Shown: positions 34,728 to 43,281, numbered from the stretch's first letter. The stretch is DNA of 64,000 nucleotides from Spirochaetales bacterium (GCA_947478845.1 CANJXC010000014.1:26579-90578), one strand, 5' to 3'. A program made the numbers and translations. The notes: generated by a model not told the origin, from the letters alone.

Positions 34728-35748
34728 AATTGTTGTCGTCGGCTGTGGCGGCATGTCCGAGGCGTGGATAAGGTACGCCGTGGAGCGACAAAAGAAGCTC
34801 GGGGATGTTGAGGTGGTCGCCCTGGTCGATCTACGCCGGGAGGCAGCAGAAGCCAAAGCCCGCGCCTTTGAGCTAACCGTTCCCTGTTTCAGCGACCTAG
34901 GAGAGGCCCTGCGAGCGACGACGGCAGACCTGGTGTTCGATATCAGCATTCCCGAAAGCCATAAGGCAGTGGCTTTGAGGGCCTTTTCTCACGGTTGCTC
35001 GGTGTTTGGTGAAAAGCCCATGGCGTCCTCGTTGGCCGACGCTCAGGTGATGGTGGCTGCTGCCCAGAAGGCGGGGGTGCGGTATTCCGTTATGCAGAAC
35101 CGCCGCTACCTTTCAGGCATCCGTGCCTACCGCCAGTTGGTGGTCGACCACTTGGGACCAGTGGGAATTATCAATGCCGATTTTTATCTGGCGCCTCACT
35201 TTGGCGGATTCCGCGATGCGATGGACAGCCCCCTGGTGCTCGACATGGCCATTCACACTTTCGACATGGCCCGGTTCCTTGCCGGGGCCGATCCCGTCAC
35301 GGTTTACTGCAAGGAGTCCAACCCTTCGTGGTCGTGGTACCGCGGTGCAGCGTCGGCTACCTGCGTGTTCGAACTGAACAATGGGGCCGTGTTCACCTAC
35401 CGCGGCAGTTGGGCTGCTGAAGGGGCTCCCACCACCTGGGAAGGGGATTGGCGGATTGTGGGGGCGCAGGGGACGGCCCAATGGAACGGGGCCGACCCGC
35501 CGTGGGCCGAGGTGGTCTCGCCCTTGCCAGCCGGTGAAACCATGCCGTTTCAGCGTTCTGTGGAACGCCGAACACCGGGCGGGGGGTGGTCGGGGCGCGC
35601 AGGTCACGACGGCTGTCTGGATGAGATGTTTGCTGCTTTGAAAGAAGATCGTCCGGCGGAAACCGACTGTGCCGACAACTTTAAGAGCATCCAAATGGTG
35701 TTCGGAGCTCTCGAAAGCTCCCGTACAGGCAAGGTCATTTCTTTGTAG
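34714..35748 (+). CDS. Gfo/Idh/MocA-family oxidoreductase
   Basis: A 344-residue NAD(P)-dependent oxidoreductase. The Rossmann motif is IVVVGCGGMSEAW, followed by the EKPMASS motif with the catalytic Lys, and the C-terminal domain with MAIHTFDMARFL. The start is a TTG at 34714 with a GGGAGGGG site. It is coupled to the TIM-barrel gene and probably oxidises or reduces the same sugar or inositol-like compound. Confidence 0.86.
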   Translation: MAPYKIVVVGCGGMSEAWIRYAVERQKKLGDVEVVALVDLRREAAEAKARAFELTVPCFSDLGEALRATTADLVFDISIPESHKAVALRAFSHGCSVFGEKPMASSLADAQVMVAAAQKAGVRYSVMQNRRYLSGIRAYRQLVVDHLGPVGIINADFYLAPHFGGFRDAMDSPLVLDMAIHTFDMARFLAGADPVTVYCKESNPSWSWYRGAASATCVFELNNGAVFTYRGSWAAEGAPTTWEGDWRIVGAQGTAQWNGADPPWAEVVSPLPAGETMPFQRSVERRTPGGGWSGRAGHDGCLDEMFAALKEDRPAETDCADNFKSIQMVFGALESSRTGKVISL

Positions 35749-36175
35749 AGTCTCTTTTTCATGGCAGACTGCCTCAATGACAGTCTCACGACTTTTGCTG
35801 GCTCGCTTCTCCTTGGTTCAGACCTGTTACCAGATCGGCACCATACTGATGATGTCAATTGGTATTTTTCTTCAGCCTGGCGGCTGGGCGCCTACTTCTG
35901 TGCGGGTGCGTCGCCTCATACCAAGTCGTGGCAACGTCATCTGGTTTCAGCGTTGAGAGTAAAACCAGAATGTTGGACAAACCAACCAAAGTGGCTAGGG
36001 GACATGCGGATCCCCAGGTCAGTACGCAGTTTGGGGAGCCGTCTGTGAACAACAGATGAGCTACGATTCCACTGCCGACGTTGTCACTTGGTCGGCCCAG
36101 CAACAATCGGCATTACCCGAGGTACGTGGACCGCCGATGCCCGGGGCAGTTTCGGCTCTGGTCGGCCCCCCGCCT
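35749..36175. other. Gene-free stretch before array 1
   Basis: No open frame here has a recognisable family, a ribosome binding site or consistent codon use. The stretch separates the sugar oxidoreductase from the first phoH-like repeat and may hold decayed sequence. Confidence 0.4.
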
Positions 36176-36212
36176 GGCAAAACTTTCGTGCTCAATACCA
36201 AGGTGTCCAGTT
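36176..36212 (+). repeat. PhoH-5'-like repeat, copy 1 (array 1)
   Basis: GGCAAAACTTTCGTGCTCAA then TACCAAGGTGTCCAG. It matches the core of the repeat that codes for K-T-F-V-L-[DN]-T-[NK]-V elsewhere in the window. The upstream half is not recognisable apart from a GCCGATGCCCGG block near 36133. Same orientation as all other copies. Confidence 0.65.
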
Positions 36213-36234
36213 AAGTAGTTGCTCTGTAGTAAGT

Positions 36235-36648
36235 TCATCGGTCCAGCCAATTCTCGACCGCCAATCCCGGCACCCGGCCGAACTCGCTCGAGTTGTCGGT
36301 AACGACAGTCAGTCCAAGGCTACGAGCGTGGGCGGCGATGAGTAGGTCATTCGGGCCGATAGGCGTGCCGTTCATTTCGAGTCTCCAGCGGATGTCGGCG
36401 TAGTGGAGCTCGACACCGGGTTCCAAGGGGAGGATTTCAAGAGCGGTTAGCATCAGTTCAAGGCGCTCGCGAAGCGCCGTCGAAACACCTTTTGCCAGTC
36501 CAAAACGAATCTCGGCGGCGACAATGAGACTAGTGCAAGCGCAACCATCTCCAACACGCCTCAGGTGCTGGCCAACAGGGCCTTCGGGATCCTTTGCCAG
36601 GGAACTCAAAATGTTGGTGTCCAGAAGGTAGAGCAGCCCAGCCGTCAT
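36235..36648 (-). CDS. PIN-domain toxin (VapC family)
   Basis: A 137-residue PIN ribonuclease. First acid in LYLLDTNILSSLA, Glu in IVAAEIRFGL, Asp in IGPNDLLIAAHA and acids in LTVVTDNSSEFG. The C-terminus VPGLAVENWL matches VapC. Its start overlaps the end of the antitoxin gene by 4 bp. It is on the strand opposite to the repeats flanking it, the only cassette of array 1 in that orientation. Confidence 0.9.
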   Translation of the reverse strand: MTAGLLYLLDTNILSSLAKDPEGPVGQHLRRVGDGCACTSLIVAAEIRFGLAKGVSTALRERLELMLTALEILPLEPGVELHYADIRWRLEMNGTPIGPNDLLIAAHARSLGLTVVTDNSSEFGRVPGLAVENWLDR

Positions 36649-36887
36649 AGCCGGATGTCATCCAGGGGGGGCAAACCGTTGTCAACTTCGGGAAAGGAAT
36701 CGCCCAGCGCTGGCAGGTTTTCGAGCAGTGCCAGAAGGCCGCGCGGCGTCATGACCGGCTCAATAATCAGGCGGTACCCCTCTCGATGAATCAGCACTTT
36801 CTTACCCGGAAGTTCCATTTCACGGGGAATCCGCACCGCTTGATTACGGCCGTTGCGAAATAGGCTGGCTTGACTGATGGTTGGCAT
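36645..36887 (-). CDS. VapB-type antitoxin (AbrB-like fold)
   Basis: An 80-residue antitoxin. ASLFRNGRNQAVRIPREMEL is the classical VapB swapped-hairpin DNA-binding motif, and the acidic C-terminus wraps the toxin. It pairs with the PIN toxin downstream through a 4-bp overlap. Confidence 0.9.
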   Translation of the reverse strand: MPTISQASLFRNGRNQAVRIPREMELPGKKVLIHREGYRLIIEPVMTPRGLLALLENLPALGDSFPEVDNGLPPLDDIRL

Positions 36888-36934
36888 AGGTCAAGCATAG
36901 GCCCATTTGGGCCGGCCGTCAAGTTTTGGTTGAT

Positions 36935-36996
36935 GCGCCGACGGCAAACGCGTGAAGAAGATTACCCTCGATGCAAAGGTGTCTGAAAAATTGACA
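36935..36996 (+). repeat. PhoH-5'-like repeat, copy 2 (array 1)
   Basis: GCGCCGACGGCAAACGCGTG, then the core CTCGATGCAAAGGTGTCTG, then AAAAATTGACA. The first block would code for ADGKRV, as in the complete copy at 57506. The right end supplies a TTGACA that serves as the -35 box of the following AbrB/MazF cassette. Confidence 0.85.
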
Positions 36997-37019
36997 CCTG
37001 GAGATGTTGGGGCTATCCT
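36991..37019 (+). promoter_or_regulatory. Sigma-70 promoter of the AbrB/MazF cassette
   Basis: TTGACA (36991-36996), a 17-bp spacer and TATCCT (37014-37019). The -35 box is the right edge of the repeat, so the repeat provides half the promoter. The start codon lies 20 bp after the -10 box with AAGGA as ribosome binding site. Confidence 0.75.
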
Positions 37020-37039
37020 TACTGTAAGGATGTAAGAAA

Positions 37040-37258
37040 ATGTCGCCAGTCGTTGCCATCGTCTCCAGTAAAGGCCAGATCACCCTTCCTCAAACCGTTC
37101 GCCAAACCCTTGGGCTCCACCAAGGGGATCCGGTCCTTTTTGAAGAGAGGGACGGAGTCGTCCTCTTAAGGAAGCGTCCGAAGGTCGACGCAACCTGGGC
37201 GGCGGGGCTCGCCGCGACGTTGAGCGAATGGGAAGACACCCTCGATGACGACCTTTGA
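37040..37258 (+). CDS. AbrB/MazE-type antitoxin
   Basis: A 72-residue SpoVT/AbrB DNA-binding protein: IVSSKGQITLPQTVRQTLGL followed by GDPVLFEERDGVVLL. The acidic end EWEDTLDDDL would neutralise the toxin. It overlaps the MazF gene by 14 bp. Confidence 0.9.
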   Translation: MSPVVAIVSSKGQITLPQTVRQTLGLHQGDPVLFEERDGVVLLRKRPKVDATWAAGLAATLSEWEDTLDDDL

Positions 37259-37619
37259 AGCAGGGGACCTCGTGGAGGTTCCTTTTCCCTTCATCGAATC
37301 GGGACAGGCCAAACTGCGACCAGCCCTGGTCCTTTCCACGCCCGACTTCCAGCGGCAATCCGGGGCTTGTATTCTTGCGATGGTCACCAGCGCCGAGCGA
37401 AGCCGTTGGGGGAATGATTGTCTCTTGGAATCGTGGGCAGAAGCAGGTCTGCAAAAGCCTTCGTTGGTCCGTTGGAAGGTCTTCACACTCGACGACTCCT
37501 TGATTGTCCGGCGCCGTGGCCGTTTGAAGGACAACGATCTTTCCAGCATTCGGGAAGCTTTGGCCCGGGTGTTTTCGGGCTGGTCGCTTCCTGGATTGGT
37601 GCCGACGGTAAGTGAGTGA
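37245..37619 (+). CDS. MazF/PemK-like toxin
   Basis: A 124-residue type II toxin: GDLVEVPFPFIESGQAKLRP and ALVLSTPDFQRQSGACILAM are PemK-like. Its last codons (PTVSE, stop) lie inside the next repeat copy, so the reading frame ends within the repeat. The natural C-terminus may have been altered when the repeat was placed there. Confidence 0.87.
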   Translation: MTTFEAGDLVEVPFPFIESGQAKLRPALVLSTPDFQRQSGACILAMVTSAERSRWGNDCLLESWAEAGLQKPSLVRWKVFTLDDSLIVRRRGRLKDNDLSSIREALARVFSGWSLPGLVPTVSE

Positions 37620-37664
37620 ATACTTTCGCGCTTGATGCCAACGTGTCTGTACAATTGGTTGACC
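37599..37664 (+). repeat. PhoH-5'-like repeat, copy 3 (array 1)
   Basis: GTGCCGACGGTAAGTGAGTG, then the core GCTTGATGCCAACGTGTCTG, then TACAATTGGTTGACC. More diverged than other copies but collinear over about 65 bp. It overlaps the end of the MazF gene. Confidence 0.8.
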
Positions 37665-37720
37665 TACCATTCCAACCCCATTGACAATGTATTGACTTTG
37701 CAAACACCTAAGAGGTTCCT

Positions 37721-37996
37721 ATGAAGCCCAATGAAGTTGCCATCCTCGATTCAGAGGAGAAGTATATCGAAGACAACATTGACTTCAACAAAGCTATCCC
37801 AGCTTCCGAGAAATCGGCGTTGATGGCCTCCCTGCGTGAAGCTTCCGTTCGCAAACCCGTCACTCTCCGCATGGAGGGAGCCGACCTCGAAGCCATCAAG
37901 CGTCTGGCGGAACAGGAGGGAATGCCCTATCAGACCCTCATCGGTTCGCTCGTTGACATCAACGATGTGCGCAAGGTCATCCCGCGTGGTCGCTGA
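37721..37996 (+). CDS. Orphan BrnA/CopG-like antitoxin
   Basis: A 91-residue antitoxin-like protein. Its C-terminal half RMEGADLEAIKRLAEQEGMP with YQTLIGSLVDIN is the CopG-type ribbon-helix-helix seen in BrnA partners of BrnT. No toxin gene is next to it. The upstream segment ATTGACAATGTATTGACT resembles the promoter of the BrnT gene at 62673, so a BrnT gene may have been lost here. A close paralogue lies in array 2 at 55773-56041. AAGAGG precedes the ATG. Confidence 0.8.
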   Translation: MKPNEVAILDSEEKYIEDNIDFNKAIPASEKSALMASLREASVRKPVTLRMEGADLEAIKRLAEQEGMPYQTLIGSLVDINDVRKVIPRGR

Positions 37997-38074
37997 GAAA
38001 GGAACTCCCATGCCAACCACAACACCCGGCAAATGCGTGAAGAGGTTTGTCTTGGATACCAGAACTCTGTTTTG
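37994..38074 (+). repeat. PhoH-5'-like repeat, copy 4 (end of array 1)
   Basis: Begins at the stop codon of the antitoxin: TGAGAAAGGA (ribosome binding site), then ATG 38011 opening MPTTTPGKCVKRFVLDTRTL and a stop after one more residue. Compared with the complete copy it lacks the PKLGADG segment. No PhoH continuation follows; the convergent glycoside hydrolase gene begins 42 bp later. This closes array 1. Confidence 0.85.
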
Positions 38075-38116
38075 AACTCGCCCCCTTGAACCGAAACACG
38101 AGCCGTTCACCCTGCC

Positions 38117-40108
38117 CTAGTAGTTCAACTCCACCATCTGGTGGCACGAAAATCCCGGAACTGTCACTTCTGTCACTCCGGCCTTGGTCTGCACGGGCAA
38201 GGACCTTCCTTGCGGAACCAGCCGCGCTGCAACGGGAGCTTGGGCCAACCTGAGGGTGACCTTGGTCTCGGCCAGCGGGTGGAGGTCTTCGATCACCTGC
38301 ACGGCCTGGCGAGTGGTTCCGTTTCGGTTCTCGCCGCGGGCCAAGGGGATGGCGTGGAGAAGGTGCAACACGAACCGCTTCTCGTTGGGTTGATGGCGAA
38401 GGGTCACCCGGGCGGTGGAAGGCAGTTCGGCTTGGAAACTTCGGCCTGACCCGATGAGTTCTGACAGCACCTGGGCGACATAGGCCTTGAGGCTCACCGT
38501 GCCGTGGATCAGATACGCCGTGAAGACCCGGTGTGCGAGGTAGGCGGTGTTGCCCTTGATAGCGCCGCTCGCGAACCCGGAGGGCTTGCGTTCGTTGGGG
38601 GCGTGTTGGTGCGAACAGAAGTGTTCGTAAGTCCGGTTGAAGTACGGGTCGTACACGCCGCCCACGCTGGTGCCGTCGGTGATTTTCAACCGCTGGGACC
38701 CAAGGTACATCACCGTGGGGGTGGGAAAGGGAACAAAGTCGTGTTCAAAGGGACTCGGGCCCGAGGTGGTCCCGCCAAAGTCCAACAGGGGCTTCCCGTC
38801 GTGGTCGAGTCCAGAGGTTCCGGTCAACAGGAGTTTCCCTCCCTTAGCCACGTAGGCCGACAACCGTTTCACCAGGTCGGGGCCAAGGTGGGCGTCGTCG
38901 GGCACGATGATGAGCTTGTAGTGGGAAAACTCCGACTGCGTATCAAGAATGTCGTACAGGTAGTGCAGTTCCAGGAGCAAGCGGTTGGCCCCGGTATCGG
39001 CGTCGTTGTGTTCCAGGTGGCTCGACCGCAGGGCATTCACCGCGGCACACGACAACAGGCCAAGGTCGGCGATCCCCCGGGAGTCCCGGCACCAAGGCTC
39101 CTTGGCTTCGACTTCCGCGTAGGCCTCGCCGATGATCCGGTAGGTCTCCTCATCGAGGGCCCCGCTGGGATGGAGTTGGTCGCCGACCGAACATTTGGCC
39201 CCGTAGGCCAGCATGGCGGCACATTCGTAGCGTAGGGCGTTGGGGTGCTTGAAGCCGCCGAACTCCCCCCACGTGTTGTGGAACTTCCCCGTCATGCCCA
39301 AGAAATCCTGGCCCCACTGTTCGGCGTACCGCGCCGACATGGGGAAATGGTCATACCCCCACCCTCCTGTGGGAAGGGACTCGAGTTCCAGATGACTGCA
39401 CCAGGTTCCCAGGTTGCGGTTTCCCATTTCGATGTGGCCCGAGTTGTGGAACACGGGCATGGCCGGATCGAACCTCTGAACCGAAGCGGTCGTCCTTCGG
39501 TAGTATTCTTGGAGCACCTCCCGCGAATGGGCGACGCGGTCGGCCTCTTTGGTGGCGTCAAAGCCCTTTTTCGCCATCGATTCCAGGCACCAGGGACAAC
39601 AGCAGGGCGTTTGGGAGATGATGTCGAGAAAGATCCCATCGGCCTCTGGGTACCGCTGAACGGTTTCCTCGATGAGGGAGCACAGGTAGTCCAGGTAGGG
39701 ACTGTTGAAGCACAGGGTATGGAAGCCCGCCTCGAGAGGACTTTTTGCCCAACCTGCGTACCGCCCCTCGAAATCGATCTCTCTCCATTCGGGATGCAGC
39801 CGGGCCACCCGGTTGTTGACCCCTGCGGTGAGGTACACCGGGGTTCTTACGTCAATTTCCTTGCAGGCGTCCATTTGGGCCCGGAGCAAGTCGGTCATGT
39901 GCAGGTGGGGATGCGGAGCTCCAACGGAAGTTGGATGGTAGGACCAGCCATGGTGACAAGCGGAGAAGACCGTGATCGAATCCACGTGGCCGAGCTTCAA
40001 GTGCTTTTGGAATTGTGCCTTGTCAAAGGCATCACCGACGCCCGGAATCGAAGGGGCCGTGTGGAAGTCGAGGTGTACTTGGCGAAAGCGTAAGGCTTTT
40101 TGTTTCAT
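38117..40108 (-). CDS. Putative glycoside hydrolase (GHL6 / beta-galactosidase-trimerisation-like)
   Basis: A 663-residue protein. The N-terminal two thirds look like the TIM barrel of the hypothetical glycosyl hydrolase 6 family (HLDFHTAPSIPGVGDAFD; SPYLDYLCSLIEETVQRYP; DGIFLDIISQTPCCCPWC). The later part resembles a class-I-glutamine-amidotransferase-like trimerisation domain (YKLIIVPDDAHLGPDLVKRL; GGKLLLTGTSGLD). GAGAGGA precedes ATG 40108. It has no signal peptide and is the last gene of an operon with an ABC transporter. Plant-polymer oligosaccharides are probable substrates (inference). Confidence 0.7.
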   Translation of the reverse strand: MKQKALRFRQVHLDFHTAPSIPGVGDAFDKAQFQKHLKLGHVDSITVFSACHHGWSYHPTSVGAPHPHLHMTDLLRAQMDACKEIDVRTPVYLTAGVNNRVARLHPEWREIDFEGRYAGWAKSPLEAGFHTLCFNSPYLDYLCSLIEETVQRYPEADGIFLDIISQTPCCCPWCLESMAKKGFDATKEADRVAHSREVLQEYYRRTTASVQRFDPAMPVFHNSGHIEMGNRNLGTWCSHLELESLPTGGWGYDHFPMSARYAEQWGQDFLGMTGKFHNTWGEFGGFKHPNALRYECAAMLAYGAKCSVGDQLHPSGALDEETYRIIGEAYAEVEAKEPWCRDSRGIADLGLLSCAAVNALRSSHLEHNDADTGANRLLLELHYLYDILDTQSEFSHYKLIIVPDDAHLGPDLVKRLSAYVAKGGKLLLTGTSGLDHDGKPLLDFGGTTSGPSPFEHDFVPFPTPTVMYLGSQRLKITDGTSVGGVYDPYFNRTYEHFCSHQHAPNERKPSGFASGAIKGNTAYLAHRVFTAYLIHGTVSLKAYVAQVLSELIGSGRSFQAELPSTARVTLRHQPNEKRFVLHLLHAIPLARGENRNGTTRQAVQVIEDLHPLAETKVTLRLAQAPVAARLVPQGRSLPVQTKAGVTEVTVPGFSCHQMVELNY

Positions 40109-40219
40109 GGAATCCTCTCTGTAGATAGGTAATACTCTTCCGAACTGGGCGCCTACCACCGGTTGAGTCCCGGCCTCTGGCGGACTGCGCTGGAACGCTG
40201 ACCTTGGCTCGCTCCTGTT

Positions 40220-41056
40220 TCATCCCTTCACGCTCCCTTCGGTGGCTCCACTGACGACGAGCCGCTGGAACACGAGGAAAAGGACGGCGACGGGCAACGA
40301 GGTGAGAATCAGGTTGGCGAAGACCAGATTCCAGTCGCTGAAGTACTGGCCGAAGAACCCGTAGACCGTCAGGGTCATGGTCCAGAAGTCTCGGCTACTC
40401 AAGAAGTAGAGCGGGGTCATGAAGTCGTTCCAGACCGAGATCGAGATGATGACAACGTTTGTGACGACGACAGTCTGCAGCATGGGCAAGATGATGCGGG
40501 TGAACATGACCCAAGGGGTGGCCCCGTCGATGGCGGCGGCCTCGTCAATGTCCCGGGGGACGGTTTTGAGAAAGCTGGTGAAAAAGAACACGCTCCACGG
40601 GATTTGTACTGCGGTGCCGACGAGGATGACCCCGTAGTAGTTGCCGATGAGCCCCAGCCCCTTGAGGAGAGCGAAGGTGGTCACGATCTGCAGGGGTGCC
40701 ACCATCCCCAGCAAGCAGAGCCAGTACAGAAACCCGGTCAGGCGGTTGGGCCGCCGCGCCAGGGTAAAGGCGCAGAAACTGGCGCTGGAGACGCAGAGGA
40801 AGACTGACGAGCCGGTGATGAACACGCTGTTGAGGAAAGCGCGGACCAGTTGGCTCTTTTCGATGACGGTCGAGTAATTGGACCACTGCCAAACCTGGGG
40901 CGGGTTGAACGTGAAGGCGGCGGCTTCGGCCGAGGTCTTGAACGACCCCAGGACCATGATGCCCAGGGGCAGAAGGTAGGCGGCGCAGAATAGAATCATC
41001 AAGAGTTCGAGAAGCAAGATGCCGGGGCGCAACCGTGAACGACCGAGGGATTTCAT
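40220..41056 (-). CDS. ABC sugar permease, MalG/YtcP type
   Basis: A 278-residue permease with six predicted helices and the EAA loop IDEAAAIDGATPWVMFTRII. ATG 41056 overlaps the stop of the upstream permease (ATGA). A longer in-frame reading to 41488 is an overlap artefact. Works with the genes at 41053 and 42001. Confidence 0.88.
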   Translation of the reverse strand: MKSLGRSRLRPGILLLELLMILFCAAYLLPLGIMVLGSFKTSAEAAAFTFNPPQVWQWSNYSTVIEKSQLVRAFLNSVFITGSSVFLCVSSASFCAFTLARRPNRLTGFLYWLCLLGMVAPLQIVTTFALLKGLGLIGNYYGVILVGTAVQIPWSVFFFTSFLKTVPRDIDEAAAIDGATPWVMFTRIILPMLQTVVVTNVVIISISVWNDFMTPLYFLSSRDFWTMTLTVYGFFGQYFSDWNLVFANLILTSLPVAVLFLVFQRLVVSGATEGSVKG

Positions 41057-41937
41057 AGCGAAACCTCGCGGTTTCTCAAATAGCGGTTGAACGGCAAGGC
41101 AATGGCCGAGACAAAGAGGAAGAGCATCAACCCCATGGCCGTCGAGAGGCCCAAACGGCCTTGGGAGAAGGTCTTGAAGACATAGGTGCTCAGCACCTGG
41201 GTCGAGAACCCGGGGCCCCCACCGGTCATGATGTAGACTTGGCTGAAGACCTTGAGCCCGCCGATGACGCACGCGGTGACAGCGATGGTCATGGCTGGGG
41301 CCAACATGGGGAGGGTCACGACCCAGAACCTGCGAAAGGCCCTGACCCCGTCGATGTCGGCGGCCTCGTAGAGTTCTTTGGGGATGGCCTGGATGCCGGT
41401 GATGAAGATGACCATGGTGAACCCGGTCGCGCACCAGACTTCGGTGAACATGGTGGCCAGCAGGGCCGTGTCGGTCCGACCCAGCCATTCGACCGGTTCG
41501 GAAAGGATTCCCAAGGTCATCAGGCCGCCGTTGAGCATTCCCTGGTAGGCCAGGATCGACGTAAACACCAGTCCTACGGCCACGGTGCTGATAACGTAGG
41601 GAAAGTAGAAGGCGGCCCGGAGAAAGTCTCGGGTGGCCAGGTTTTTGGTGAGAGCCAAGGCCAACACCAAGCCCAAGACCACTTTGCCCACGCTCGTTAC
41701 CACGGCGAAGGCGAGGGTATTGCGGACGGAAAGGAAGAAGTATTCGTCGTCAAAGGCCTTGGAGAAGTTCTCGCCGCCGTTGAAGACCGGAGCAAAGAGC
41801 CGGTCGATGTGCCAGTCGGTGAAAGAAAACACAAAGCCAGCCAGGACAGGAAGGACGAAGAAGACCCCGAACAGGGCCATGGCGGGTACCACGAAGGCGT
41901 AGGGGTACATCGACCGGGAAAGGGGCTTGTGGATCAA
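41053..41937 (-). CDS. ABC sugar permease, MalF/LplB type
   Basis: A 294-residue permease with six predicted helices and the EAA loop ELYEAADIDGVRAFRRFWVV. The start is probably TTG 41937 with GGAG about 6 bp upstream; ATG 41910 is an alternative. Coupled to the downstream permease by a 4-bp overlap. Confidence 0.87.
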   Translation of the reverse strand: MIHKPLSRSMYPYAFVVPAMALFGVFFVLPVLAGFVFSFTDWHIDRLFAPVFNGGENFSKAFDDEYFFLSVRNTLAFAVVTSVGKVVLGLVLALALTKNLATRDFLRAAFYFPYVISTVAVGLVFTSILAYQGMLNGGLMTLGILSEPVEWLGRTDTALLATMFTEVWCATGFTMVIFITGIQAIPKELYEAADIDGVRAFRRFWVVTLPMLAPAMTIAVTACVIGGLKVFSQVYIMTGGGPGFSTQVLSTYVFKTFSQGRLGLSTAMGLMLFLFVSAIALPFNRYLRNREVSL

Positions 41938-42000
41938 GGTGAACTCCAGGCCGGAGGGGGAGCGAGGTCTCCCCCTCCGAAAGTGAAAGGTAGGGACTGG

Positions 42001-43281
42001 TCAGAAACCGGGCATCTGCTTCGACTTCATGAAGTCGGCGAACTTCTTCTGCATGCCAGCGAGGACCTGGTCGGGGGTCTTGCTGCCCATGGACAACTCA
42101 ACGTAGTAGCCCCAGAAGTCAGAAAGAACCGGACCCGCCTCTTGGAGCGGGCCGTTCAGCTCGTAGGTGTTCTTGCCGGTGCTGATGTAGTTGTCCACGA
42201 GGCCCTTGACCGCCGGCAGCACCTTGCCGCCGTCGACGTCCTTGAAGCCGGGGTAGCCGGGAAGATCCTTGTAGAACAGGTTCTGGTACTTGGGCTGGGA
42301 CCAGATGTTCAGGAAGTCCTTGGCGTTGGCCACATTCTTCGAGGCCGACGGGATGAAGTAGCCTCTGACGAAGGCGCCCGTGCCCATGATCTGCTTATTG
42401 GCAAAGGGAATGATGAAGGCTCCCAACTGGGTGTCGGGCCACTTGGCCATGATGTCGGCCGCGGCCCACTCCCCGTTTAGCATCATCGCGGCCTTGCCCG
42501 TGGCCACCGCTTCCTTGGCCATCTCATAGGTCGCTGAGACATGGTCTTTGTTGACGTAGCCCTTCTTGTAGAGGTCGACCCAGTCCGACAGGATCGACTT
42601 GAACTCGGGGACGTCGGTGAACTTCAGCTTGTTGGTCAACAGCTTCTGGTAGATGTCACCGTCTTTTGGATACATGGCCACGGAGAAGCCGAGGGTCATG
42701 AAGATCTGGGTTGTCCACGTGTCCTTGTCGGAGGCATAGAAGGGGGTGATCCCCTTGCCCTTGGTCTTGATGGTGTCGAGCAGCTTGAGGAACTCGGCGT
42801 AGGTGGTCGGCTCCTTGAGGCCCAGGTCGGCGAAGACCTTCTTGTTGTAGTAGCAGGCCCCGAAGAACGAGGACGATTCGACGGGCTGGCCGAAGATGCG
42901 ACCGTTGGCATCCGTGAGGAGCTTGGCGTTGGTCAGACGGCTCACCCAGGGTTCTTTGCTTAGGTCGACCAGGTTCTTCTCGGCGTTGAACGTTACCTGG
43001 CTCGAACGAATGTTGCCCATGATGAGGTCGGGAACTTCTCCACTTGCCAGCTTGACCTTCACGAGGGTGTCGTACTGTTCGTCGGGGATGACCTGGAAAT
43101 CGACGTCGATATTGTAGTCGGTCTTGATAGCCGCAGCCATGTCCTTGTACACATCGCGCCACTTGGCGGAGCCGATCAGGGCGCTAATCTTGTAGCCGCC
43201 GGCGCTCTTGACGGCGGTTTGGCCGAAGCCGAAGCCCACCACCAGGGACAACAGGGCCAGAATTGCGATCATCTTCTTCAT
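42001..43281 (-). CDS. ABC sugar-binding protein
   Basis: A 426-residue extracellular binding protein. The signal peptide is KKMIAILALLSLVVGFGFGQ. ACYYNKKVFADLGLKEPTTY and GKAAMMLNGEWAAADI are typical of the SBP_bac_1 family. TAGGAGA precedes the ATG. The first copy of the divergent promoter module lies 54 bp upstream, linking the gene to the YesM/YesN-type regulators at 51349-54650. Confidence 0.88.
   Translation of the reverse strand: MKKMIAILALLSLVVGFGFGQTAVKSAGGYKISALIGSAKWRDVYKDMAAAIKTDYNIDVDFQVIPDEQYDTLVKVKLASGEVPDLIMGNIRSSQVTFNAEKNLVDLSKEPWVSRLTNAKLLTDANGRIFGQPVESSSFFGACYYNKKVFADLGLKEPTTYAEFLKLLDTIKTKGKGITPFYASDKDTWTTQIFMTLGFSVAMYPKDGDIYQKLLTNKLKFTDVPEFKSILSDWVDLYKKGYVNKDHVSATYEMAKEAVATGKAAMMLNGEWAAADIMAKWPDTQLGAFIIPFANKQIMGTGAFVRGYFIPSASKNVANAKDFLNIWSQPKYQNLFYKDLPGYPGFKDVDGGKVLPAVKGLVDNYISTGKNTYELNGPLQEAGPVLSDFWGYYVELSMGSKTPDQVLAGMQKKFADFMKSKQMPGF

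Noticed and set aside
36176..38074. CRISPR array suggested by regularly repeated short sequences
   Set aside because: The repeats are diverged and widely spaced, the intervals hold protein genes, and there are no cas genes.
40220..41488. 422-codon version of the second permease
   Set aside because: The first ~144 codons are an out-of-frame reading of the upstream permease; ATG 41056 fits the family.
41161..42480. 439-codon plus-strand open frame
   Set aside because: Antisense to a permease and a binding protein; its Gly/Glu/His-rich composition is typical of a shadow frame in GC-rich DNA.
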